Of a DNA stretch of 62,513 nt, positions 36,101-43,672 are shown piece by piece (positions within the stretch are counted from its first letter, which is position 1; each line of letters starts with the position of its first letter). Position numbers and translations under genes: made by a program. Source of the stretch: an uncultured Collinsella sp. (GTDB lineage: Bacteria; Actinomycetota; Coriobacteriia; Coriobacteriales; Coriobacteriaceae); assembly GCA_900546775.1 (NCBI GenBank), contig UREM01000008.1, positions 1 through 62,513 on the forward strand, given 5' to 3'. The notes under the pieces are model-generated. The model was not told where the DNA came from and did no database searches. It saw only the letters and a list, made by a program, of their open reading frames with translations.

Positions 36101-39100
36101 CGTGCCAAGATTGAATACGACCTGCCGCAGGATACGCTTGCCGCCGAGCGCGTGATGCTCGAGGCACGCGTGGGGTCGACCGACGTCGCCGCGGCTACCG
36201 CAGAGGTGACGGCTCGCAATTATGTGCGCTATGTTCCGGGCGCTTCGGTCTGGAACTTTGATGTGACGTATCGTGGCGGTACGCAAAACCTGGTCAAGGA
36301 CGGCAAGGACACCGGCAAGAGCCTGTGGACCTTCCATCATCTGCCGCAAAAGAAGAACGCCTACTGGACGTTCGATATCACGCTCGAGGTGGGAAACGAA
36401 GAGGCCGCCGACACGCTCGACCTGTACGTGGACTGCGTGGATGGCAAGACGGTGACGATTCCTCTGACTCAAAAGTCGCGCGAGAGCACCCATGTGCGCT
36501 ATGTGGCGGAGTATGTGGACGAGGGTTACCTTAAGCTGCTCGACGAGTTTAACAAAGCGAATGACTCGACCTATGTGAACTGCGGCAACTTTGAGCAAAT
36601 CTTTATGCCGCAGACCTACCGCATCTCCAATGCCCAGCTTATGACCATGCTGAGTTTTGACGCCAAAGCTTCGGCCAAAAAGCATTCCGCCGCGGCCGAG
36701 GAGCGCCAGCAGGAGTTCTCGAATGCCGTGCAGCAGTGGCACGAGTATATGATGGATAACTCTTTTAACGACGTGGACCAGGCCTTTAACGATGCGATTG
36801 ACCAGATGGTCGCCGATGCGTTTGCTGAGGAGGACAAGGACGGCAAGGACGAGGGCGGCAACGCGCGTAAGGCTCGTCGCGCCCCTGCTGCCAGCGACGG
36901 CGAGGGTGATGATGCTGGCAACGACGAGGCCGCGCAGTTTGCCGCCGAGCTTAAGGTTGCGGTTGGCGGCTCGTCGGCGCTGCTGACCAAGCGGGGCGAC
37001 AGCTATGGCGTCAATGTGGACAAGATGATCTTTGAGGACGCGTACGGCACCGGCGAGGATTGGTACCAGGAACTCGCGTCGGCCCAGGGTGCAAGCGCGG
37101 CGGACGCGGCGGCGCTCAAGGAGCTTGTTGACCATGCATCGCGAGCGGAGTTTATTGCCCAGCAGGCCGAGGATCTGGTGGGCCAGTCGATGGGTATCGG
37201 CCAGCTCAACCAATACGGAAGCTGGAATGACGCAACCGCTGCGGCGCTCAACAAGTGTGCGGGCATTAAGGCCAGCGAGTACAGCGGCCAGTCGACGAGC
37301 GGGTTTAACGATTTGGGCCAGGCGCTCGGCAGCTCGCTGAGCTACAAGGCGGCTGACGACGATACCGTCAAGGGCTTTAAAGTCGCCGCGCCCGATGGCG
37401 AGCAGACGGCCTATATCGAGTCGGAATTTATCGAGAACTCCAATAACAACAAGAACCAGGCGCTTCTGTTTAACTCGATCGCCATGCAGTGCGACATTCT
37501 GGACAACCTGTACGATAACTGGAACGTGGTCCATAGCCTCAATAACTCTACGATTCGCGGCTGGCTTATGGCTTGGAAGCGCAACGGCGACGTGAGCGCC
37601 CATATGAAGCTCATCCGCACGATTCGCTCACTCAAGAGCTATAAGATCGAGTGCGAGATGTTCGGCCAGGTCTTTAAGACCGATGCGTGGAAGGCGGCCG
37701 GCCAGGCGTTTCCCGCGGCGACCCAGGGCATCGGCATCTTTACCGGCATTTACGGCGTGAACGATGCCAGCAAGAACTGGGAGAACGTGAACGTCCGTAT
37801 GCAGAAGGTGAAGGGCGAGCGCGAGGGCTATGAGCTTCAGCATACGCGCTTGCTTGCCAAGCCCGAGAAGACCGAGGATGACTGGAAGTGCATTTACGCG
37901 CTGCGTGATGCCATGGAGAAGGCGCGTGCGTTTGAGGATCTGCTGTATCGCCAGCTCTGCCACGACAGCACCGATGTGGCGGTGGGCTCCATTATGACAA
38001 TCGCCGGCGTGCTGACGGCCGGTTCGGCGGGTACTGTGGTGGGCGCTGCCTATGACGCGGCTTCGACCAGCGTAGGTTCGGAGCGCGCGATTAAGCTGAC
38101 CAATGCCGAATGCGCCTACGATGTTGCCTGCGAGCAGGTGGAGCGCGCATGCCAGAATCGTATTACGGTCAACTGGGGCGAGCTGACCGATGCCGAGGTC
38201 TATAACGCCAACAAGGACGGCTTGATCTCGGACGAGAAGATGCAGTCGATCTTCGAGGCACGTTATCGCAATGTGGCCGCCAAGGCCGCACCCGATCCTG
38301 CGGGCGTGGTGTACGAGGGCCTGCTGTCCAATACGGTCGAGGGCGCGACGGTTGAGCTGTGGAGCGCCGACGATGCGGCCGGTACCAATGCAGTGCGTTG
38401 GGATGCCGAGGAGTATGAGCAGGACAATCCGCTTGCGACGGGTGCGGACGGTGCTTACAACTGGAATACGCCGACCGGCTGGTATCAGGTGCGCGTGACC
38501 AAGGACGGGTATGAGGAGGCGCGTTCGGCTTGGCTGCGTGTGCCGCCGATTCAGACTGAGGTGAACATTGGCTTGGTGTCGACGGCGGCGCCCGAGGTGG
38601 CTTCGGCCCATGCCTATACCGATTGCATCGAGGTTGAGTTTGCGCAGTATATGGATGCGAGCGACGATGCCCTGGCCGCATTGTACGCGCGGGGCTTGGG
38701 CGACGTGACGTATGCGTGGCTCGACAAGCAGGACGATCCCAATGGCAAGCCGTTGTCGCGCGTGCTGCGTATTCGCTATGCCGATGCGCGTGAGGCGGGC
38801 TCGACGGTGGCGTTTGAGCTCGACGGTGCTCGCAACTACGCCGGCACGGCCATGGCGCGCTGGGCAAGTGGCGAGCTTGTCGTGGGCGTTCGCGCCGACA
38901 AGCTCAAGCTCAACGTGGAGCAGGCCGTGACCATGCTTGAGGGCAGTGATTTTGAGCTGGTGGCGCATGTGACCGATAGGGCGGGCAAGCCGTTTGCGGG
39001 CGCCAAGGTTAGTGTTGGGCTGGAGTCCTCGGCTATCTGCTCTGTCGATGCCACCCAGGCCGTGACGGGCGAGGACGGCGCGGCGACGTTTGTGCTACAT

Positions 39101-39799
39101 GGTGCTCTGCCCGGTTTGACGACGCTGACGGCGGCGGTGGACGGCACAGCGCTGTCCAAGCAGGTCGACGTTCGCGTGTCTGCCGAGGCAGTGCGACCGG
39201 CGCGACCGGTGGCGACGATTGGTGCGACGACGTTTGGTGCATGGTCGCCCAAGGAGAACTACATTACGGTGCCCAAGGGCACGAAGCTGGAGCTTTCGGC
39301 CGAGGATGGCACGACGATTTGGTACACCACCAACGACACCTGCCCCTGCCGCGACGAAGGCCGCGTAAAGTACACCGAGCCTATTGCGCTCGATAGCAAT
39401 ATGCATGTGCGCATTGCGGCACAGCGCCCTGGCATGTCGTACAGCGAGTATTCCGAGCGTCTGAACATTACGATTACGGTGACCGATGAGGCGGCGCCTG
39501 AGCCCAAGCCGGAGCCCGAGCCCAAGCCGGAACCCAAGCCGACGCCTGGCAGCGGTGAGCAGGGTGGCGGTGCGGATGGCTCTGGCGGTACCGGGGCTCC
39601 TGCGGGCGGTTCGACTTCGACGACGACCACGGTGACGACGGACAAGTCCAAGGGTAAGGGCGAGAACGGCAAGAAGACCGGCGGCACGGAGCTCGCCAGC
39701 ACGGGTGACTCCGCCGCGATGACGGTCGCCGCTCTGGGCATCGCCGGCGCAACTGTCGCCGCTGCCGGCATTGCCGCGACCAAGCGCCGCAAGCGCTAG
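33188..39799 (+). CDS. Giant sortase-anchored surface protein with BspA-like leucine-rich repeats
   Basis: A 2203-residue wall protein, the largest in the window. ATG 33188 follows AGGAAAGGAACG. Signal peptide about 1-33 (ending GAFAEAL). Residues about 198-400 are BspA/LRR_5-type repeats (IKEIALPDSVEELKSYAF, VERIEQHAFDGCSFVSSVTI). Then beta-rich domains to about 1100, a long mostly helical region (about 1110-1700) with a glycine-rich hydrophobic stretch VGSIMTIAGVLTAGSAGTVV, a carboxypeptidase-regulatory-like domain (about 1705-1790), an SbsA-like domain, a Big_1-type Ig domain (about 1905-1998), a chitobiase-like C-domain (TIWYTTNDTCPC, about 2005-2098), a PEPKPEP linker, sorting signal LASTG (2169-2173), TM anchor and KRRKR. 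Probably an adhesin; the helical region is not recognised. Confidence 0.88.
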   Translation: MRWTTVRALCRRLTVAAVTLTMVTGSLPVGAFAEALTTDSTFVQTDNGQAGDAASADSADAQTSDSASADSMPDAGAADPTVLDAGDTPTPPASEIASAAGLTGAGQTESTPAGTLATDLVEGKELAEQQKQEEASGAEATWNEELELWATSKGATGVKDEYDDGYVAGEQTPAQYYFSIDSLTNEISIEYGDAGITTLEVPSTIDDKNVVSLTGMGSAALTSITFAPNSHVRSVGGLGGSSIKEIALPDSVEELKSYAFYKSKTLQTVTWPNNAAFTTIPEQAFKECEQLDDNVVATLPPSVKTIAYLAFAYCGVPQFYVSDTTVLTFTQINVPGTVERIEQHAFDGCSFVSSVTIGDGVKSIGALAFASLDPAIAGKEIVLPKSVEMIEWGAFENTRYGNETNHNAVALRVMNPDLQFGEAGYSGDYNERVTIDGVTYAIPFSEGQTIYAYATDSTGNPSMVKKLADAVADRKDSVDSSKPAYTFEWMGEAAQVTGKLPQSATATLVQAGQSTPLAVGDDGSFTADALSKTAATLRISLSGYYDMVLARPGDQMTGTWNIGEIKAEDFTKIPASRAIELNVGYLEPIVGQDKTERIELDSLDNIDLTVKSGGKTLKPAKGDKENDFRIQGTALVVSQAIADADQDLEITLEPKDSLRLGGATATVKPSAGKLDIDLKPWGTATVTTKGDYQGANRVLVFRTSDGKLVADGVTYLMGYEDDGTTPIMKAETPRLKAGSYTIVAFNKTSYDIQATSYSTFSRLGLTVGKHIAQKQVKIEDGKQLDVTLDVPTFDVETYRAERGLTAGSVIADSSAVVGVETELRIHYELKDSQAAKIEIPLAKDAVEDVSAGAREAGASSDAMWAGTTWEGDNLVLNMKKGMGADVFVRFKPKAAGTYAISPLITLGEVTLPLGSTTLEVRGSRIEVDNTDVHSLLGNVAYVYAAPGKSVQLTVGMGASAAKYTGKTNKLGRAKIEYDLPQDTLAAERVMLEARVGSTDVAAATAEVTARNYVRYVPGASVWNFDVTYRGGTQNLVKDGKDTGKSLWTFHHLPQKKNAYWTFDITLEVGNEEAADTLDLYVDCVDGKTVTIPLTQKSRESTHVRYVAEYVDEGYLKLLDEFNKANDSTYVNCGNFEQIFMPQTYRISNAQLMTMLSFDAKASAKKHSAAAEERQQEFSNAVQQWHEYMMDNSFNDVDQAFNDAIDQMVADAFAEEDKDGKDEGGNARKARRAPAASDGEGDDAGNDEAAQFAAELKVAVGGSSALLTKRGDSYGVNVDKMIFEDAYGTGEDWYQELASAQGASAADAAALKELVDHASRAEFIAQQAEDLVGQSMGIGQLNQYGSWNDATAAALNKCAGIKASEYSGQSTSGFNDLGQALGSSLSYKAADDDTVKGFKVAAPDGEQTAYIESEFIENSNNNKNQALLFNSIAMQCDILDNLYDNWNVVHSLNNSTIRGWLMAWKRNGDVSAHMKLIRTIRSLKSYKIECEMFGQVFKTDAWKAAGQAFPAATQGIGIFTGIYGVNDASKNWENVNVRMQKVKGEREGYELQHTRLLAKPEKTEDDWKCIYALRDAMEKARAFEDLLYRQLCHDSTDVAVGSIMTIAGVLTAGSAGTVVGAAYDAASTSVGSERAIKLTNAECAYDVACEQVERACQNRITVNWGELTDAEVYNANKDGLISDEKMQSIFEARYRNVAAKAAPDPAGVVYEGLLSNTVEGATVELWSADDAAGTNAVRWDAEEYEQDNPLATGADGAYNWNTPTGWYQVRVTKDGYEEARSAWLRVPPIQTEVNIGLVSTAAPEVASAHAYTDCIEVEFAQYMDASDDALAALYARGLGDVTYAWLDKQDDPNGKPLSRVLRIRYADAREAGSTVAFELDGARNYAGTAMARWASGELVVGVRADKLKLNVEQAVTMLEGSDFELVAHVTDRAGKPFAGAKVSVGLESSAICSVDATQAVTGEDGAATFVLHGALPGLTTLTAAVDGTALSKQVDVRVSAEAVRPARPVATIGATTFGAWSPKENYITVPKGTKLELSAEDGTTIWYTTNDTCPCRDEGRVKYTEPIALDSNMHVRIAAQRPGMSYSEYSERLNITITVTDEAAPEPKPEPEPKPEPKPTPGSGEQGGGADGSGGTGAPAGGSTSTTTTVTTDKSKGKGENGKKTGGTELASTGDSAAMTVAALGIAGATVAAAGIAATKRRKR

Positions 39800-39835
39800 G
39801 TTTTGGCGACGGCGCCCATCCTCGGCTTCGTCAAA

Positions 39836-40052
39836 ATCTAAATCTGTAACACCAGGCCAGTAAAAATGGCTCTAGGTGTTACAGATTTAGATGAACGGTC
39901 CGGCCGTCAGCCTAATGTCTCGATTTGTAACACCAAGCGGGATATTTGGCCTCTAACTGTTACAGATCGAGATGAACAGGCGGATGTTCGCACAATATCT
40001 TGATCTGTAACAACTACGAAGCTCAACGGGGTCTAACTGTTACAGATTGAGA
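39836..40052. repeat. Three-unit array of alternately inverted TCTGTAACA/TGTTACAGA repeats
   Basis: Hairpin units at 39836-39892 (18-bp arms), 39918-39972 and 39998-40052 (15-bp arms, some G-T pairs). Loops and inter-unit gaps are all about 25 nt, giving a period near 80 nt. The array starts 37 nt after the stop of the giant surface protein. Changes in one arm are matched or kept as G-U pairs in the other, which favours an RNA hairpin. Confidence 0.85.
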
Positions 40053-40086
40053 CAAACGCCGGAATTGGTTTGCCGACCAGACCCCA

Positions 40087-40123
40087 GATCACCACAAAGG
40101 CACCTGCCCCCTTTGTGGTGGTC
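40087..40123. repeat. Palindromic repeat CACCACAAAG/CTTTGTGGTG
   Basis: Ten-bp perfect arms plus flanking G-T pairs around GCACCTGCCCC, a variant of the GGGACAGGCAC core in inverted orientation. Confidence 0.75.
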
Positions 40124-40143
40124 GGGCGGCCGGCATAGAAAAA

Positions 40144-40175
40144 AGCCCCCGCCGGACGTGTGCTCGACGGGGACT
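40144..40175 (-). terminator. Intrinsic terminator of the nfn operon
   Basis: On the minus strand AGTCCCCGTC pairs with GGCGGGGGCT, followed by TTTTTTC. Confidence 0.85.
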
Positions 40176-40205
40176 TTGCCGTTTGATGGCGAGCGCTGTA
40201 GGTGA

Positions 40206-41615
40206 TTACTCGCCCAGCAGGCTCTTGGTGATCGAAGCGGCGGCCTTCTTGCCGGCGCCCATCGCCAGAATGACCGTAGCGGCACCGGTGACGATGTCGC
40301 CGCCGGCCCAGATGCGGGGATCGGTGGTCTGGCCGGTCTCCTCGTCGGCAACGATGTAGCCCCACTTGTTGAGCTCCATCTTGCCGCCGATCTTGGCAGC
40401 GAAGGGGTTGGCGTTGGTGCCGATGGCCGAGATCGCGACGTCGCAGGGAATCTCCTCGATGGCACCCTCGATGGGCACCGGGCGACGACGGCCGGACTCG
40501 TCAGGCTCGCCGAGCTCCATCTTCTGGACCTTGACGGCGCACACGGAGCCATCCTCGCCAGCGACAAACTCGAGCGGGGAAACGAGCGGCAGAACCTCGA
40601 CGCCCTCGGCCTTGGCGTGGTGCAGCTCGGCGCGACGGCAGGGCATCTCGTCCTCGGTACGACGGTAGGCGATGATGGCGTGCTCGGCGCCCAGACGCTT
40701 GGCGGTACGGACGGCGTCCATAGCCACGTTGCCGCCACCAAAGACGACGACGTTCTTGCCGTGCTTGGTGGGGGTGTCGTACTCGGGGAACTTGTTGGCC
40801 TTCATCAGGTTCACGCGGGTGAGGTACTCGTTAGCGAAGAAGACGTTGGGCAGGTTCTCGCCGGGGACGTTGAGGAACTTGGGCAGGCCAGCGCCGGTCG
40901 CCACGTAGATGGCGTCGAAGCCCTGCTCGAACAGCTCCTCGGCCGTGGCCATGTTACCCACGACGGAGTTGTACTCAAACTTGACGCCCATGTCCTCCAG
41001 GCCGTCAATCTCGCGCTTGACGACTGCCTTGGGCAGGCGGAACTCGGGGATGCCGTAGACCAGCACGCCGCCGCCGGTGAAGAAGGCCTCAAAGACGGTG
41101 ACGTCAAAGCCGTTGCGGGCGAGCTCGCCGGCGCAGGTGATGCCGGACGGGCCGGAGCCGACGACGGCGACCTTCTTGCCGTTCTTGGGGGCCATCTTGG
41201 GCGTGGAGGCGAGCTCGGGGCGGTCACCCAGGAAGCGCTCGAGCTGGCCGATGGCCACGGGCTCGGACTTCTTGCCACGGATGCACTTACCCTCGCACTG
41301 GTTCTCCTGCGGGCAGACGCGGCCGCAGATGGCGGGAAGCATGGAGTCCTCGCGGATGGTATCGAGAGCGCCGCCGAAGTCCTTCGCGCGGATCTGCTCG
41401 ATAAAGCGGGGAATGTTGATGTTGACGGGGCAGCCCTCAACACAGAACGGCTTCTTGCAGTTGAGGCAGCGCTCGGCCTCGGCCAGCGCCATCTCCTCGG
41501 TGAAGCCCTTGTCGACGGGGCGGAAGTCGCAGGCGCGCTCGGCAGCCGGCTCCTCGTTATCGGGGGTGCGGGGCGACTTCATATCGGCAACGAAACGACC
41601 GTTAACTAGTGGCAT
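40206..41615 (-). CDS. NfnB-type (GltA-like) NADPH oxidoreductase subunit
   Basis: A 469-residue iron-sulfur flavoprotein. The N-terminal domain has cluster cysteines CLNCKKPFCVEGCP and CGRVCPQENQCEGKC. Two dinucleotide-binding motifs follow (VAVVGSGPSGITCAGELA for FAD, VVVFGGGNVAMDAVRTA for NADPH). Alone this family is called glutamate synthase small subunit, but the overlap with an NfnA/PyrK-like gene makes an electron-bifurcating NADH-dependent ferredoxin:NADP oxidoreductase (NfnAB) the better call. No large GltB-type subunit is present. Confidence 0.85.
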   Translation of the reverse strand: MPLVNGRFVADMKSPRTPDNEEPAAERACDFRPVDKGFTEEMALAEAERCLNCKKPFCVEGCPVNINIPRFIEQIRAKDFGGALDTIREDSMLPAICGRVCPQENQCEGKCIRGKKSEPVAIGQLERFLGDRPELASTPKMAPKNGKKVAVVGSGPSGITCAGELARNGFDVTVFEAFFTGGGVLVYGIPEFRLPKAVVKREIDGLEDMGVKFEYNSVVGNMATAEELFEQGFDAIYVATGAGLPKFLNVPGENLPNVFFANEYLTRVNLMKANKFPEYDTPTKHGKNVVVFGGGNVAMDAVRTAKRLGAEHAIIAYRRTEDEMPCRRAELHHAKAEGVEVLPLVSPLEFVAGEDGSVCAVKVQKMELGEPDESGRRRPVPIEGAIEEIPCDVAISAIGTNANPFAAKIGGKMELNKWGYIVADEETGQTTDPRIWAGGDIVTGAATVILAMGAGKKAAASITKSLLGE

Positions 41616-42445
41616 GCGCAGCTCTTTTCCTCATAGGCCTTGAGGGACTCGCCCTCTTCGGAACGGTAAGCGGCCTGGCGGGCACGAAGGTCATCCCAGT
41701 CGACCAGGGTGGCATCGAAGTCGGGGCCGTCGACGCAAGCGAACTTGGTCACGCCGCCCACCTCGACGCGGCAGCAGCCGCACATGCCGGTGCCGTCAAC
41801 CATGATGGGGTTGAGCGACGCGGTGATGGGGGTGTCGTACTTCTGGGCGGTGAGGGTCGAGAACTTCATCATCGGAACGGGGCCGACGCAGAAGACCTGG
41901 CTCACGGCCTTGTCCTGCAGCAGGCGCTCCAGCGGAGCGGTGACAACGCCCTGCTCGCCGTAGGAGCCGTCATCGGTGGTGATGTGGATGTGGTCCTCGT
42001 CGAGGAGCTCGCGGAACTGGTCCTCCATGAGCAGGAGGTCCTTGGTGCGGGCGCCCATGATGGCGTGGACCTCGTGGCCGGTCTCGACCAGGTGCTTGGC
42101 GACCGGGAAGGCAATTGCCAGGCCGACGCCGCCGCCAATGACGGCGCAGGGGCCCTCGGCCATCTCGGTGGGAACGCCCAGCGGGCCCACGACGTCGCGC
42201 AGTGACTCGCCGGCCTCATAGGTGGAAAGCATCTCGGTGGTCTTGCCGATCACCATGAAGATGAACTCGACCCAGCCCTCGTCACCGTTCCAACCAGCTA
42301 GGGTAAACGGGACGCGCTCGCCCGTCTCGTTGGCGCGAACCATGAGGAACTGTCCAGCGTGCGCATGCTTGGCGATCGCGGGCGCCTCGATGCGGAACTT
42401 GAACACCTTCTCCGAGAACTGCGTCTTCTCCAGGATCTTATACAT
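41606..42445 (-). CDS. NfnA-type ferredoxin:NADP oxidoreductase subunit (PyrK/SudB-like)
   Basis: A 279-residue FAD/NAD-binding reductase with a ferredoxin-reductase fold (GERVPFTLAGW, CAVIGGGVGLAIAFPVA) and a C-terminal [2Fe-2S] site (GTGMCGCCRVEV, FACVDGPDFD). It overlaps nfnB by 10 bases. Together they would balance NADH, NADPH and reduced ferredoxin in an anaerobe. AAGAGAGGGG precedes the ATG. Confidence 0.85.
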   Translation of the reverse strand: MYKILEKTQFSEKVFKFRIEAPAIAKHAHAGQFLMVRANETGERVPFTLAGWNGDEGWVEFIFMVIGKTTEMLSTYEAGESLRDVVGPLGVPTEMAEGPCAVIGGGVGLAIAFPVAKHLVETGHEVHAIMGARTKDLLLMEDQFRELLDEDHIHITTDDGSYGEQGVVTAPLERLLQDKAVSQVFCVGPVPMMKFSTLTAQKYDTPITASLNPIMVDGTGMCGCCRVEVGGVTKFACVDGPDFDATLVDWDDLRARQAAYRSEEGESLKAYEEKSCACH

Positions 42446-42617
42446 AGAACCCCTCTCTTGTTAGGGCCGCCGAACCGTGCCTCCACGGAAATGGACGGTA
42501 GCCCGAGTAAAACCGTACGCGCACAGGCGTTGTGCAGACATACGGTGCAAATTATACCCTCATGGACATGCTGTTTACGTGTGTCTTCGGCGGTTGGGAA
42601 AAGGGTTTATCCACTTC

Positions 42618-42654
42618 GACCTACCAAATAGGGATAGGTTTATTTTGGTCGGTT
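42618..42654. repeat. Palindromic repeat with AGGGATAGG core
   Basis: GACCTACCAAAT pairs with ATTTTGGTCGGTT around AGGGATAGGTTT. Paralog of 17515-17553. Confidence 0.65.
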
Positions 42655-42671
42655 TTATCAGGCAAAACGGC

Positions 42672-42713
42672 AAAGGGGGCCGGCCTCGCGCTTTGGTGAG
42701 GCCGGCCCCCTTT
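42672..42713 (-). terminator. Intrinsic terminator of pth
   Basis: Perfect 16-bp stem (AAAGGGGGCCGGCCTC with its complement), 10-nt loop. On the minus strand it is followed by GCCGTTTTGCC. It separates pth from the downstream nfn promoter. Confidence 0.85.
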
Positions 42714-42783
42714 GGAGCGTTATGCATGTATGGTGGCAGCGTGTTTATTGCGATGCGGCCACCGCGGCGTTTCCGCAGATAAA

Positions 42784-42820
42784 AGCCGCCAAAATAAACA
42801 TCCCTAAATGGTAGGTTTTA
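42784..42820. repeat. Degenerate copy of the ACCTACCATTTAGGGA repeat
   Basis: CCAAAATAAACATCCC and TAAATGGTAGGTTTT form an inverted-orientation copy of the element at 17515-17553 with one decayed arm. It overlaps the last codons of pth. Confidence 0.6.
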
Positions 42821-43447
42821 GTGCTTGCCGTTGGCGGAGGCGGCGCCGTTGACGTGGTCGCGGGCATAGATCACGCCGTGCACGATGGCGAGACCTGCGG
42901 CATCTGCGGCGCGGGCGCAGGTGTCCTGGAAGTCCTCGGCCTCGCGGGCGCGCAGCTGCTTGAGCACATAGTCTGCCACGGCCATCTTGCCGGGAGGGTT
43001 GCCGATGCCGGTGCGGATGCGACTGAAGTCGCGGCTGCCCATCTTGTCGATGATGGAGCGCAGGCCGTTGTGGCCGGCGTGGCCGCCGCCCACCTTGACG
43101 CGTACGTCGCCGGCGGGAATGTCGAGCTCGTCGTGGATTACAAGCAGCTCCTCGGCCTTGATCTTGTACTCGCGGCAGAGCTTGGAGATGGGGCCACCCG
43201 AGGTATTCATATACGACTGCGGCTTGACCAGCACGATCTGGCGCTTGCCGCCCTCTTCCTCGGCATCGTTGATGTTGATGAGCGCGACCTCGGCGCCGGC
43301 CTGGTTTTTCCAGTACGTGACGCCGGCCTGACGGGCCAACTCGTCGATCGCCTTAAAGCCGGCGTTGTGGCGGGTTTCGGCATATTCCTCGCCCGGGTTG
43401 CCAAGCCCGGCAACCATGCGAATCTTAAGCGGCTGTGCGGCTGCCAT
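42818..43447 (-). CDS. pth: Peptidyl-tRNA hydrolase
   Basis: A 209-residue Pth that releases peptides from drop-off peptidyl-tRNA. Motifs: VAGLGNPGEEYAETRHNAGF with the catalytic His, KPQSYMNTSG, ELLVIHDELDIPAGDVRVK, GGGHAGHNGLRSI. ATG 43447 follows GGAAGGAC. It lies downstream of prs on the same strand. Confidence 0.96.
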   Translation of the reverse strand: MAAAQPLKIRMVAGLGNPGEEYAETRHNAGFKAIDELARQAGVTYWKNQAGAEVALININDAEEEGGKRQIVLVKPQSYMNTSGGPISKLCREYKIKAEELLVIHDELDIPAGDVRVKVGGGHAGHNGLRSIIDKMGSRDFSRIRTGIGNPPGKMAVADYVLKQLRAREAEDFQDTCARAADAAGLAIVHGVIYARDHVNGAASANGKH

Positions 43448-43567
43448 ATTTGTCCTTCCGTTACACATAAAAGTTTAATCAACGACAAAGGCTACCACGC
43501 CCGCCGAAGGCGAGACTTCGTTTCAGCGAAATCCCACCAGACAAAAGCGCGGCCGCGGCAGAGCGAG

Positions 43568-43643
43568 CCGTCGGAACAGAAGAACCCCCCGCGCGACCTT
43601 TGCGAAGCAAGGGGGAGCGCGGGGGTTTCTTCTGTTCCGACGG
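43568..43643. repeat. Long palindrome between prs and pth
   Basis: Arms of 27 nt (43568-43594 and 43617-43643) complementary except one position, with CGGAACAGAAGAA and CGCGGGGG segments and a 22-nt loop. It may end prs transcripts or be a mobile palindrome. Confidence 0.75.
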
Positions 43644-43672
43644 CGATGCGCCGGGTTGCAAGGACGATGCGA

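Noticed and set aside
35474..37603. 709-codon minus-strand ORF opposite the giant adhesin
   Set aside because: Antisense shadow with no recognisable domain and skewed His/Arg/Leu composition.
40206..41615. Simple annotation as glutamate synthase small subunit
   Set aside because: No large subunit is present and the overlapping partner is a PyrK/NfnA-like reductase, so NfnAB fits better.
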